A DNA stretch of 64,000 bases from an uncultured Pelagibacteraceae bacterium (GTDB lineage Bacteria; Pseudomonadota; Alphaproteobacteria; Pelagibacterales; Pelagibacteraceae). Below the pieces are notes generated by a model, which was not told the DNA's origin, did no database searches, and was given only the letters and a program-made list of their open reading frames with translations. Location: the NCBI GenBank assembly GCA_902622245.1, contig CACNPC010000004.1, forward strand, positions 86,001 through 150,000, in the 5' to 3' direction. Every line of letters begins with the position of its first letter. Position 1 is the stretch's first letter. This document shows positions 1-8,196 of the stretch, piece after piece. Both the position numbers and the translations under genes were made by a program.

Positions 1-57
1 TAGAGCAGCGGTTTGTGGAACCGAAGGTCGACAGTTCGAGTCTGTCCCCGTGTACCA
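1..57 (+). tRNA. tRNA-His(GTG), 3' part; 5' end is outside the window
   Basis: The anticodon arm carries the loop TTGTGGA with anticodon GTG. The T arm is GACAG-TTCGAGT-CTGTC, followed by the seven-base 3' acceptor strand, discriminator A54 and an encoded CCA at 55-57. The D arm and 5' acceptor strand lie before base 1. Most bacterial tRNA-His have C73 paired with an extra G-1; this one has A73, the derived state known from a large group of alphaproteobacteria with a matching HisRS. The histidyl-tRNA synthetase gene starts only 28 nt downstream, so tRNA and synthetase may share a transcript. Confidence 0.9.
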
Positions 58-85
58 ACGACACATAGCTTTTCAGGATGAAAAG

Positions 86-1474
86 ATGAATAAAGAAAAT
101 AAATTACAGGCCTCTTTACCTAAGGGTTTCAAAGATAGATGGGGTGATGAATTAGCTCTTAAGAATAAATTAGTAGATACTATAAAAGAAGTATTTATTA
201 ATTATAGTTTTGAGCAATTAGAAACTCCAGAATTTGAAAAGAGTATTAATATAGGATCATTTCTAGCTGAAGACGAAAGTAATCCTATGAGTGATGTGTT
301 TTCATTTGTTAACGAAAAAGAATCTTTAACTTTAAGATACGATTTGAGCGCCCCTCTTGCTCGTTTCTGTGCAGAGAATTTTAGAGATCTAGTTTTTCCA
401 TACAAAAGATTTGCTTATGGTAATGTGTTCAGACAGGAAAAGGCGGATTCTGCAAGATACCGTGCCTTTGGGCAGCTTGATGCAGATATAATTGGTGATG
501 CATATCCATCTCAAGCAGATGCAGAAATATGCAATATTATTGGAGAGTCTTTTAAAAAAATTGGTCTATCTAAAGACCAATTTACAATAAATGTTTCAAA
601 CAAAAAAATTCTACAAGGTTTAATTAATGAACTCAAAATTGAAGAAGATAGACAATATAAGGTACTAAAATCAATTGATAAACTAGATAGATTAGGAACA
701 AAGGGAGTAGAAGAACTATTAAAACAGGGAAGAAAAGATCAGTCAGGAGCATTCACTAAAGGGTGCGAATTATCAGATAATCAAGCATCTGAGATAATTA
801 ATTTTCTAAATTTAAAAGGTATTAATGATTTAAAGACAAATCTAAAAAACCCGTTATCTTTAGAAGGAATAAATGAGCTAGAAGAATTGTTTGAAGTATT
901 GTCATATGGAAAAAATCAAGACTCTGTAAAAATTGATTTTACCAAAATAAGAGGGCTCAGTTATTACACTGGGTTCTTAGTTGAAACCAACCTTAATTTC
1001 AAAGTTACAAATGCAAAAGGAAAAGAAATAAATATTGGAAGCGTGGCGTCGGGTGGCCGTTATGATAATTTGATAGCAAGGTTTAAAGGCGCAGACTACA
1101 AGGGCACTGGTATGTCTATCGGAATAGATAGACTATTATACGCTGTAAACCAACTAGGTCAGATCAAAGTAAATAAATATAAACCAGTTTTAGTTTGTAT
1201 TTTGGATAAAAGCTTTATTCAAAAATATTATGAAATAGTTAATGAACTTAGAGCAAATAATATCGCATCTGAAATATATCTAGACCAAAACAAAAATCTA
1301 AAAAAACAACTCCAATACGCAGATAGAAAGAAATTAAATCTTGCAATTATTTGTGGAGAAAATGAATTTAAAGAAGAAAAACTAACTATCAAAAAACTAA
1401 GCTCATCTAAAGAAAATGATCAACTAGTGATTAATAGAAAAGATCTTGTTAATGAAATCTCAAAATTACAATAA
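86..1474 (+). CDS. hisS: Histidine--tRNA ligase
   Basis: Class II aminoacyl-tRNA synthetase that charges tRNA-His with histidine in the cytoplasm; 462 residues. Motif 2 (FRQEKADSARYRAFGQLDAD) and the two HisRS signatures GLSYYTGFLVE and SGGRYDNLIARF followed by GMSIGIDRLLY are visible, and the anticodon-binding domain occupies roughly the last 90 residues. The reading frame is open from base 50 through a GTG inside the tRNA-His gene; I chose the ATG at 86 because it lies outside the tRNA and gives the usual N-terminus. It overlaps hisZ by 23 nt. Confidence 0.95.
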   Translation: MNKENKLQASLPKGFKDRWGDELALKNKLVDTIKEVFINYSFEQLETPEFEKSINIGSFLAEDESNPMSDVFSFVNEKESLTLRYDLSAPLARFCAENFRDLVFPYKRFAYGNVFRQEKADSARYRAFGQLDADIIGDAYPSQADAEICNIIGESFKKIGLSKDQFTINVSNKKILQGLINELKIEEDRQYKVLKSIDKLDRLGTKGVEELLKQGRKDQSGAFTKGCELSDNQASEIINFLNLKGINDLKTNLKNPLSLEGINELEELFEVLSYGKNQDSVKIDFTKIRGLSYYTGFLVETNLNFKVTNAKGKEINIGSVASGGRYDNLIARFKGADYKGTGMSIGIDRLLYAVNQLGQIKVNKYKPVLVCILDKSFIQKYYEIVNELRANNIASEIYLDQNKNLKKQLQYADRKKLNLAIICGENEFKEEKLTIKKLSSSKENDQLVINRKDLVNEISKLQ

Positions 1475-2510
1475 TATTATTAAAACCTTAAAAACAAAAG
1501 GTTTTAAGAAAATAGAAATAGATCCAATCTTAGAGTCTAAATTTATATTGCAAAGGTCGGGAGAAAATTTTAGGAAATATTTATTTTCCTTCTATAACTC
1601 AGATGCACAAGAGCTCACATTAATACCCGATCTGTCGATCTCTAGTATTTTAAGTTATGCACAAAGCAAAAAAAATTCTAAAGAAAAAGTTTTTTATACA
1701 GGAAGCGCATTTAGAAAGTCCTATAATAAAAATAAAGTTGTAATCAGACAATTGGGATTAGAAATTTTCTCATCTCGCAATGAAAATAAAGATGATAAAG
1801 AAATCATTGATACATCGATAACTATTCTTAAAAAAGTAGGTATAAAAAATGCAAAAGTTAAAATAGGTAATTTTAAATTATTCGAGTTATTAATCCAAAA
1901 ACTCTCAATACCTGAAAGATGGAAAAAAAGATTAATCAAATTTTACTGGAATAGTAAATACTTTTCAGAATTACTAAAGAGACTTGAAAGCAACTTAGAT
2001 ATAGACCCATTCATAGTTGCAGGAGACCATAAAACCTATCTTAAAATGAAAAAAGAAAACCCTAATAAAATAATAGCTGGGAGAAGTTATAGAGAAATCA
2101 TTGATAGGTATGAGAAAAAAATTAATGATCCCCGTATTACCAAAACAGGAAAACAAAGTTGTAAAATAATTAAAGAATTTTTAAAGATTAAATGCACACT
2201 TAAAAATGCACCAGAAAAATTAAATAAATTTTACAAAAAATACAATTTAAATATTTCAGTTGGTAAAGAATTCTTTCCAATAACAAATTTTAAACAAAAC
2301 AATTTAAAGTTTGAATTCTCTACAAGTAATGGAAGAGGTAGGGAAATTGAGTATTACACTTCATTTATCTTTTCAATTGATATTAAAATAAAAAATAAAC
2401 AAAAAACTTTAATATCAGGTGGAAGATACAATGATTTAACATCAAAAAATCTAGGTTTACGAAAAATACCAGCTGTTGGAGCTGCAATTAATCTTGGAGT
2501 TTATGAGTAA
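1452..2510 (+). CDS. hisZ: ATP phosphoribosyltransferase regulatory subunit HisZ
   Basis: HisZ is a catalytically dead HisRS paralogue that assembles with short-form HisG to make an active, histidine-regulated first enzyme of histidine biosynthesis. This 352-residue protein has the class II fold signatures (LIPDLSISSILSY near the N-terminus, SGGRYNDL near the C-terminus) but no anticodon-binding domain. The ATG at 1452 is preferred to the in-frame TTG at 1446. Its position between hisS and hisG and the overlaps on both sides (23 nt with hisS, 8 nt ATGAGTAA with hisG) support translational coupling. The sequence is diverged, very rich in Lys, Asn and Ile, but the context makes the call strong. 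Confidence 0.88.
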   Translation: MKSQNYNNIIKTLKTKGFKKIEIDPILESKFILQRSGENFRKYLFSFYNSDAQELTLIPDLSISSILSYAQSKKNSKEKVFYTGSAFRKSYNKNKVVIRQLGLEIFSSRNENKDDKEIIDTSITILKKVGIKNAKVKIGNFKLFELLIQKLSIPERWKKRLIKFYWNSKYFSELLKRLESNLDIDPFIVAGDHKTYLKMKKENPNKIIAGRSYREIIDRYEKKINDPRITKTGKQSCKIIKEFLKIKCTLKNAPEKLNKFYKKYNLNISVGKEFFPITNFKQNNLKFEFSTSNGRGREIEYYTSFIFSIDIKIKNKQKTLISGGRYNDLTSKNLGLRKIPAVGAAINLGVYE

Positions 2511-3192
2511 AGAAATAATTAACATAGGCTGTGTTTCAAAAGGTAGGTTGAAAATTCAATCCGAACAATTATTAAAAAGAAAAAAACTTAAAATTTTTTT
2601 TGATAGAGGTGAAAGAGAATTAATTGGTAAAGTCAAAGGTCGTCCAGATATTTCGGTATCGTTTATGCATGCAAGGGAAATTTTAGATCAATTATCTATT
2701 GGAAATTTAGATATTGGGATAAGTGGATTAGACCTTTTAAAAGAGTCCGAAGTAAATGTTCAAAAAAATATAAAAATAGAAAAGAGACTTAATTTTGGCT
2801 ATGCAACATTAATTTTGGCCTGCAGGAATGAATTTATAGATTTGTTTACAACATTAGATTTAGATGAGGTTGCAGAAGATTATAAAAAAAAGAATAAATC
2901 TTTATTAAAAATCGGAACAAAATACCCAAATCTCACAAGAGAATTCCTTTATTCAAGAGGTGTAACGAACTTTACTATAGTTAAGTCATTAGGCAGTACA
3001 GAACTGATGTGTGCCATGAATACTGCTCAAGTTATATCAGACATAACAAGTACAGGAACAACACTTAAACAAAACAACCTTAGAATACTTAATGATGGAG
3101 AAATATTAAAATCTCAAGCATGCATTTTTAGTTCAAGAAAAAATTTAAAAAAAAAAGGTGTAAAGAAACTTATTAATTTACTGATCAAGTAA
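2503..3192 (+). CDS. hisG: ATP phosphoribosyltransferase catalytic subunit, short form
   Basis: Catalyses ATP + PRPP to phosphoribosyl-ATP, the committed step of histidine synthesis. At 229 residues it is the short form that lacks the C-terminal regulatory domain and needs HisZ, which is encoded immediately upstream. IGCVSKGRL at the N-terminus, the segment DIGISGLDLL and the PRPP-loop-like SDITSTGTTLKQNNL near residue 195 are typical. The start is the ATG at 2503, which overlaps the hisZ stop. Its 3' end overlaps by 15 nt the end of a convergent accessory gene, so this is the left edge of the variable region. Confidence 0.93.
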   Translation: MSKEIINIGCVSKGRLKIQSEQLLKRKKLKIFFDRGERELIGKVKGRPDISVSFMHAREILDQLSIGNLDIGISGLDLLKESEVNVQKNIKIEKRLNFGYATLILACRNEFIDLFTTLDLDEVAEDYKKKNKSLLKIGTKYPNLTREFLYSRGVTNFTIVKSLGSTELMCAMNTAQVISDITSTGTTLKQNNLRILNDGEILKSQACIFSSRKNLKKKGVKKLINLLIK

Positions 3193-3693
3193 ATTAGATG
3201 CCACTCTTACATATCTACCAGTACTAGCATTTTCAGCTCTATTTAATTTAAATTTTTTATTAATAATTCTTTGTGTTTCCATTTTAGTATGTCCTGATTT
3301 TAAAAGTTGTTTCGCAGTTTTAACTTTTTCATTAAATTCTTTTTTTTGATTGATTGTAACTTCATGATCTCCACCAAATCTTACCCCAACACTGCCTAAA
3401 TTGGGATTTCTATTATTGCCAATCATATCTTTAGATTTTTTTAATTTAAGTTTTTCTGATAATTCTAATCTATCTTTTAAAGCAAAATCTGCTTCAGATT
3501 TTGTTGTGTAATACTGAACCCCTTGAAATTTTTTAGGTATATTAGAATTTTCGTTAGGTTTTGGTTTATAGAAAACAATTTTATATTTTGCATCTTTAGG
3601 TGCTCTTTTTCTTCTTGGGTCATCAGCAAAATCATAAACTGATACTTCCCTGATTTGATTAAGTATTTTTCTTTTTTTTAGTTTTTTTGCCAT
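3178..3693 (-). CDS. Hypothetical basic protein, last gene of a small-ORF chain
   Basis: I do not recognise this 171-residue protein. It is strongly basic (MAKKLKKRK start) with no predicted membrane segment. Its first 16 nt overlap the end of the upstream gene, so it is probably translated by coupling, and its last 15 nt overlap the convergent hisG stop region. The size and composition resemble accessory proteins of phages or genomic islands, but no domain supports that. It is probably the 3' gene of the minus-strand series that begins near 4681. Confidence 0.65.
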   Translation of the reverse strand: MAKKLKKRKILNQIREVSVYDFADDPRRKRAPKDAKYKIVFYKPKPNENSNIPKKFQGVQYYTTKSEADFALKDRLELSEKLKLKKSKDMIGNNRNPNLGSVGVRFGGDHEVTINQKKEFNEKVKTAKQLLKSGHTKMETQRIINKKFKLNRAENASTGRYVRVASNLLDQ

Positions 3694-4172
3694 AAAGATT
3701 TAAATATTTTTATTTTTTCAGTAGTTATATTTTTAAATACCCAAACTTTTCTTTTATAAATTATTTGCTCAAATTCAATTTTCGATTGATTTAAACATTT
3801 AGTAAAAAATAATCCCTTCTTTTTTCTACCTTCAGCTCTTTTATCATAATTTTTTAATGGTTCATTGGCTCTTTTTAAAAGCATACTTACATATTCTTTA
3901 CTTCCAATATTTGTCAGTTTTGCAAATTGCTCAGTACTTGTGTGACCTTTTTCAAGAGAGGCATCATTTTTATGTTCGTAATTTCCTTTACCTATAAAAT
4001 TATTCTCTTTGATTTGTCTAAGCTCATCTATAGTTTTTGCTTTAAAAATTTTCTCGGTAGAGGTTTGTTTCCAGCACCATAATTGTTCAGTTGAGTTAAA
4101 ATAAAAGCTATCTTCTGTATATCCTTTATAGTCACCATCTGTACGTCTTTGATATAAGATTTTATCTTTCAT
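3678..4172 (-). CDS. Hypothetical protein, 164 aa
   Basis: Unrecognised soluble, basic protein. The N-terminus (MKDKILYQRRTDGDYKGYTE) is followed by an aromatic patch (QLWCWKQ) near residue 30, and the C-terminal 45 residues alternate hydrophobic and basic positions (KVWVFKNITTEKIKIF). The start codon lies inside the last 11 nt of the preceding ORF, and its stop overlaps the next start by 16 nt, so it sits in a translationally coupled chain. No family assignment is possible by eye. Confidence 0.65.
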   Translation of the reverse strand: MKDKILYQRRTDGDYKGYTEDSFYFNSTEQLWCWKQTSTEKIFKAKTIDELRQIKENNFIGKGNYEHKNDASLEKGHTSTEQFAKLTNIGSKEYVSMLLKRANEPLKNYDKRAEGRKKKGLFFTKCLNQSKIEFEQIIYKRKVWVFKNITTEKIKIFKSLWQKN

Positions 4173-4184
4173 CCTTATTTTTTA
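4161..4184. repeat. 24-bp direct repeat, copy 1 (copy 2 at 4380-4403)
   Basis: The 24 bases at 4161-4184 recur exactly at 4380-4403. On the minus strand each copy encodes the end of one ORF (KNKDER-stop) and, in another frame, the start of the next (Met-Lys-Asp-Lys). The repeated unit is therefore a complete stop/start coupling junction. It suggests that the gene chain grew by local duplication of ORF-plus-junction. Confidence 0.75.
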
Positions 4185-4332
4185 CGAATGAAACATCTAC
4201 TTCTTTTGTTTTAGCTTGTTCTTTATCTTTATTTTCAAACATGTTTATATAAGACTGTCCAAAGATGCCAATATTCTCACCTTTTTTCTGCATCTCTTTT
4301 AATTCTTTATAAACTTCTTCTATTGTAGCCAT
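4162..4332 (-). CDS. Small hypothetical protein, 56 aa
   Basis: A 56-codon ORF reading MATIEEVYKELKEMQKKGEN at the start and ending in KNKDER. It starts one base inside the stop codon of the tiny ORF upstream (TAATG junction) and its end overlaps the next start by 11 nt. The helical, charged N-terminal half suggests a short amphipathic helix. Its last six residues are identical to those of the 67-residue protein encoded at 4381-4584, through a repeated DNA segment. Function unknown; support comes from the coupled gene order. Confidence 0.5.
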   Translation of the reverse strand: MATIEEVYKELKEMQKKGENIGIFGQSYINMFENKDKEQAKTKEVDVSFVKNKDER

Positions 4333-4391
4333 TAGTAATCTTTTCCTTTTTGAAATAATTTCATATTATAAGTATTAGATTTATCTTTCAT
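4332..4391 (-). CDS. Possible 19-aa leader or coupling peptide
   Basis: A 19-codon ORF (MKDKSNTYNMKLFQKGKDY) that starts within the last 11 nt of the 67-residue ORF and ends in a TAATG junction with the 56-residue ORF. Its first four codons match the start of the 164-residue protein because both lie in a duplicated segment. It may only carry ribosomes from one gene to the next, or it may be a remnant of a longer duplicated gene. Weak call. Confidence 0.3.
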   Translation of the reverse strand: MKDKSNTYNMKLFQKGKDY

Positions 4392-4584
4392 CCTTATTTT
4401 TTATAATTTCTGTAGGATCATTTTTTATTTTAAAACCATTCTTCTTTAATACTTTAATTAAATTTTCATGAATTTCATCTCTAGAAGAATTTTTGTCTCC
4501 TATTTTTTCAAAGAATAAAAGTTTTTTACCTTTCCTTTTTTTTCTTAATAAAAAGTCTCTTATATTTTGAATTATTATTTTCAT
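4381..4584 (-). CDS. Small hypothetical basic protein, 67 aa
   Basis: Basic protein starting MKIIIQNIRDFLLRKKRKGK and ending KNKDER. A strong Shine-Dalgarno (AAAAGGAGAAAAT) sits just before its ATG. The first part looks like an amphipathic helix followed by a Lys/Arg patch. It overlaps the 51-residue ORF upstream in another frame by 59 nt and the tiny ORF downstream by 11 nt. Function unknown. Confidence 0.5.
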   Translation of the reverse strand: MKIIIQNIRDFLLRKKRKGKKLLFFEKIGDKNSSRDEIHENLIKVLKKNGFKIKNDPTEIIKNKDER

Positions 4585-4681
4585 ATTTTCTCCTTTTGTT
4601 TGTAAATTTAGAGAAAGTCATGAAGCTTTTAGTAAAAATTGGATCATTTTTACTTAATGGTTTAATTGTTATTTTTGCCAT
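4526..4681 (-). CDS. Small hypothetical protein, 51 aa
   Basis: A 51-codon ORF beginning MAKITIKPLSKNDPIFTKSF, preceded by a strong Shine-Dalgarno (AAAGGAGAAAAC-ATG). Its second half overlaps the start of the 67-residue ORF in another frame. The last 20 residues are almost all Lys, Arg and Asn and may simply be out-of-frame reading of the next gene, so the functional part may be the first 30 residues. It would be the first gene of the small-ORF chain that runs left to 3178. Confidence 0.4.
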   Translation of the reverse strand: MAKITIKPLSKNDPIFTKSFMTFSKFTNKRRKYENNNSKYKRLFIKKKKER

Positions 4682-4741
4682 GTTTTCTCCTTTAGCTTTG
4701 TGTTTAAAGTCCCAGCAAGTAGAGTAATTTCTAAATCAGGA

Positions 4742-5206
4742 CTATTTTTCTTTTATATAATAAGGCTTATAAAAAGTACAGAACTCTTTTGCATAATTCA
4801 TACTAGGGGTTATTCCAAGGTCTGTATCTCTCCAAGGACTTTCATCATACAAATCAAATATTCTTATTTCTGGATCGTCAATTATAGTGCCACCTCCAAA
4901 CCAGTATTCTAAAATATTTGCAAAATAAATATTGTACCCATCAACCATTTCACATTTAGATGCTAAATCAATAAAAGACCAGACTTTAGAAATTTCTTTG
5001 AATTCATCTTTCTCTGGATCATACTCCCATATAATATGACCGCGTACAAATTGCTCTATATAAATAAATTTACCATTATCTAATTTATAAATTTTTTCTA
5101 TTTCTGCATCTTTATATGGGAGTTTTGTTACTTCTAATATTGCAAATGAGGATTTTGTTAATAGAGAAAAAAATAATACAAAAGTTATTAATTTAATTTT
5201 TTGCAT
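4742..5206 (-). CDS. Hypothetical secreted protein, 154 aa
   Basis: The N-terminus MQKIKLITFVLFFSLLTKSS followed by FA is a clear Sec signal peptide with probable cleavage after residue 22. The mature part is acidic and aromatic and holds repeating Asp-rich beta-like segments (KFIYIEQFVRGHIIWEYDPE), so it may be a periplasmic beta protein. No known family recognised. The start overlaps the end of the upstream membrane-protein gene by 14 nt, which suggests the two are coexpressed and both act at the envelope. Confidence 0.7.
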   Translation of the reverse strand: MQKIKLITFVLFFSLLTKSSFAILEVTKLPYKDAEIEKIYKLDNGKFIYIEQFVRGHIIWEYDPEKDEFKEISKVWSFIDLASKCEMVDGYNIYFANILEYWFGGGTIIDDPEIRIFDLYDESPWRDTDLGITPSMNYAKEFCTFYKPYYIKEK

Positions 5207-5411
5207 TAAGTTTTTTTATAGTTTTATATTGTAAATAAATAATCCAAAGCAGAATGATTACGAATACAGGATATCCAATTACAAAAATAAGAATATTGAC
5301 AAACTCATAAGTAGTACCAGTCACTTTTGCTAACCAAACAAGAATATCTACACATAGGTAAAAAAGATAATCAATCACTATTAGGATTAAACAATAGAAT
5401 AAAGTGATCAA
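5193..5411 (-). CDS. Small membrane protein, 72 aa, two transmembrane helices
   Basis: Residues about 2-27 and 37-60 are long hydrophobic stretches, the second ending before a basic tail (KTIKKLNAKN), so the C-terminus is probably cytoplasmic. No family recognised. It is the first gene of the minus-strand pair with the secreted protein. The upstream 184 nt (5412-5595) are AT-rich, separate it from the divergent defence-type operon, and must hold promoters for both directions. Confidence 0.6.
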   Translation of the reverse strand: MITLFYCLILIVIDYLFYLCVDILVWLAKVTGTTYEFVNILIFVIGYPVFVIILLWIIYLQYKTIKKLNAKN

Positions 5412-5595
5412 GAGGGCACAAATTTGTTTAAATTGTGAGATAGATTAATTTTGATATTAATTTAAAGATAATAAATTAATAAGATAATAAGATTTTATAA
5501 ATATTACTTTTTTACTTTAATCTCTATATCTCTTATTTTTTTACAATTTTACCATTTATTGTTCCAAAAAAGAAATGTGGTAATTTAAATAGAAA

Positions 5596-8196
5596 ATGAC
5601 AAATTTTTCTGAAACTGAATTAATCCCATTCGCACTTAGGATAATTAAAAATCATAATGATGGAATTAATACAAAAAATCTAATTGCAAGTTTAAGGCAT
5701 GATATGCAGCCAAATGGTGAAGATTTGGAAATATTAAAAAATAGGTCTGATGATAAATTTAGTCAAAAAGTTAGAAATCTTAAATCACATAGGACTTTAG
5801 AAAATGAAGGCTATGCAGATTTTATTGTAGATAAATTTTATATTTCTCAAGCTGGTTTAGATTTCTTAAGTGATTTAAATCAAAATGATTTCTTTTCAAT
5901 ATTGAAAAAACAAAAGACTATATTGCCAAGAGAAGAAATATTAGATTTGAAAATAAGTTTGAATTTGGAATTATCTGCAAGAACTATAAATACTCTTATT
6001 AAAAATGAAATTTTTACTATTAGAGATCTATTAGAATGGGATGAAAAAAAACTTATATCTATACCTGGTTTTGGAAGAAAAAGTTTAAATGAAATTAATA
6101 ATTTTTTAGATTATTACAAATTAAAATTTATAGAAAAAAATAATGATGACAATTTAGACATTTACATTAAAGAAAAAAAATTTTTAGATTTGGAAACTAT
6201 TTCTATAAATATTTTAACAGAATGGCCTCTATCAGTAAGAACATTTAATGCTTTAAAACAACAAAATATAATTTTTCTTGGAGATTTATTGTCTTACAAT
6301 GAAAATTCTTTACTTAAACTAAAAAATTTTGGCAGAAAATCATTAAAAGAAATTCATGAATTATTCCAAAGATTTAACATCGATAAGGATATATATAATT
6401 ATGATTTATCTAATTGGGAAAATTTAAGATATCAATTAATAATCAATCAAAAAAAACATAAAATAAATCAAAACAAAAAAAATTTAACTGGACTAAATAA
6501 ATCTATCTTTAAAGACTTTGAAAAATTCAAAGAAAAATTTTATGAAACTGAAAAATTAATAATAAATAAAAATATTGAGCCAACTGAATTAGAAAAACTA
6601 ATTTTAGATGACATCGAATTAATTATTTCCCTGCTAACTGATAGAATGGTTATATTTTTTACTGGTAGATATGGTTACAAAGAAAATTATAAAACTCTTG
6701 ATGAGTTGGGGAAAAAATTTAGTGTAACTAGAGAAAGAGTTAGACAGCTTGAGAAAAATTTAAATTTTTCATTGGTAAAACTTGGAAAAATTGAAAAAAA
6801 ATCATTAGTTAAGTTTTTTGATAAATATGAATATGTAAGTTTTCATAAGCTTTTTCCAACATTGGATAAAAACTTTACTGATACCGCTCGAGGCACAACC
6901 GAAATTACTAGAGATAAATTGGTAATATTTATGGAATATTTTTGTGGAGTTGATCAAGAATATTTTAAAACACCCGAAAGAGAACTTTGGCACTTCGATA
7001 TAGAAAAACTCTCTGAAATTTTTACAGTTATTCCAAGCGGAATATCTAAAGATAATTTTGTTGAAGTAGTAAAAGAAAATTTTGGATACAACAGTTTCGT
7101 TTCTAAATCTGCAATTGAATTTATGATTAAAAAAAAACTTATAAAAATACATGAAGAAAAAATTTATCCATTAAAAATGAGAAAAAATTTAGAGGTAACT
7201 CATATTTTAGTCTCTTATCCCAAAGGATTGCATTGGAGAAAAATTGCAGAAATAGGAAATAAATCATTTACATCAAATAATTGGGATTTAAGCAGAATTG
7301 TCGGCGACTCATCATTAAATATGATTTCAAATCAAAATATTTATTTATGTGAGAGGGGAACATATAAGCTGTTTAGAAGATGTCCTGAAATTAAAAATAA
7401 AGACGAAATTATAAATTTTTTTATCAAATATCTTAAAGAGAATAATGCTGAACAATCTCCAATGGAACCTGTTTTTAAAGAAATAATTAAATTAACACAA
7501 TTTAAAGATTTAAATTTTTATGACGCAAGAGCAATCATAAAAAAATTTGGCAACGAAGAAGGATTGTTTCATAAAGGTACCTCAGGAACAAATACAGTTA
7601 GTTTAAATAAAAAAATCAAATTGGTGTCACTTAAAGATAAAATAAGAGAGATTATCTCTAGCACATCAGAAGAGGTAAACCTTAAAGATATTATAAATAA
7701 ATTACAGAAAACTAATGAAGATATACCTGTCGATCTTCATTTAGGTGACCTTGTTGACAATATGGAAATATTTAGAATTAGCCCTGGAACATTTTTAAAT
7801 TTTGAAGATGGACTAAAACTCTGTGACAAAGATGATGTAAATTTTGTTTTAGATAAATTATTAGATAAATATGAGTTTATAACTAATGGTTTTATGAGAG
7901 AAAAAATTAATGATGAATTAGGATTTAATTTATCCAATTTCTATTATGACACTCTTTCAAGAATATTAGCAAAAGAAAATAACTGGTTTTATGGTTCAAA
8001 TTACTTAAGTAAAAAAAAAGAAAAAGTAATAAGTGTCCAAGAGTATATAAAACAACAATATGATGATAATTTAAGTAAAAATGAGAATTATGAAAATATC
8101 ACAAAAAAAATAGGTATTTCAAAAATGTATTTTGATAATATAGTATATCAATCAATAAATAATTTTAACACTGATTGGATACACAAAGATGACTAA
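5596..8196 (+). CDS. RNAP alpha-CTD-like / sigma-70 region 4 DNA-binding protein, 866 aa
   Basis: Domain order by eye: residues 1-92 form a winged-helix-like domain resembling the N-terminal domain of Mrr-type enzymes (KFSQKVRNLKSHRTLENEGY, then FYISQAGLDFL). Residues 122-172 and 208-258 are two helix-hairpin-helix modules very close to the RNA polymerase alpha C-terminal domain, each with LS-x-RT and FGRKSL-x-EI signatures. Residues 338-395 match sigma-70 region 4, including TLDELGKKFSVTRERVRQLE. The remaining 470 residues contain several winged-helix-like segments, for instance around ILVSYPKGLHWRKIAEIGN; these may be HARE-HTH-type domains. No nuclease motif is evident. It is the first gene of the operon and overlaps the MORC gene by 8 nt. 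It probably binds DNA or recruits RNA polymerase for the system, but that is inference. Confidence 0.8.
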   Translation: MTNFSETELIPFALRIIKNHNDGINTKNLIASLRHDMQPNGEDLEILKNRSDDKFSQKVRNLKSHRTLENEGYADFIVDKFYISQAGLDFLSDLNQNDFFSILKKQKTILPREEILDLKISLNLELSARTINTLIKNEIFTIRDLLEWDEKKLISIPGFGRKSLNEINNFLDYYKLKFIEKNNDDNLDIYIKEKKFLDLETISINILTEWPLSVRTFNALKQQNIIFLGDLLSYNENSLLKLKNFGRKSLKEIHELFQRFNIDKDIYNYDLSNWENLRYQLIINQKKHKINQNKKNLTGLNKSIFKDFEKFKEKFYETEKLIINKNIEPTELEKLILDDIELIISLLTDRMVIFFTGRYGYKENYKTLDELGKKFSVTRERVRQLEKNLNFSLVKLGKIEKKSLVKFFDKYEYVSFHKLFPTLDKNFTDTARGTTEITRDKLVIFMEYFCGVDQEYFKTPERELWHFDIEKLSEIFTVIPSGISKDNFVEVVKENFGYNSFVSKSAIEFMIKKKLIKIHEEKIYPLKMRKNLEVTHILVSYPKGLHWRKIAEIGNKSFTSNNWDLSRIVGDSSLNMISNQNIYLCERGTYKLFRRCPEIKNKDEIINFFIKYLKENNAEQSPMEPVFKEIIKLTQFKDLNFYDARAIIKKFGNEEGLFHKGTSGTNTVSLNKKIKLVSLKDKIREIISSTSEEVNLKDIINKLQKTNEDIPVDLHLGDLVDNMEIFRISPGTFLNFEDGLKLCDKDDVNFVLDKLLDKYEFITNGFMREKINDELGFNLSNFYYDTLSRILAKENNWFYGSNYLSKKKEKVISVQEYIKQQYDDNLSKNENYENITKKIGISKMYFDNIVYQSINNFNTDWIHKDD

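Noticed and set aside
1..57. tRNA-His as the attachment site of the accessory region
   Set aside because: Three core his genes separate the tRNA from the accessory genes, and I see no copy of the tRNA 3' end near 23.8 kb.
6805..7152. 115-codon minus-strand ORF
   Set aside because: It is antisense to the 866-residue protein, Phe/Lys-rich from AT bias, and has no start context; an ORF shadow.
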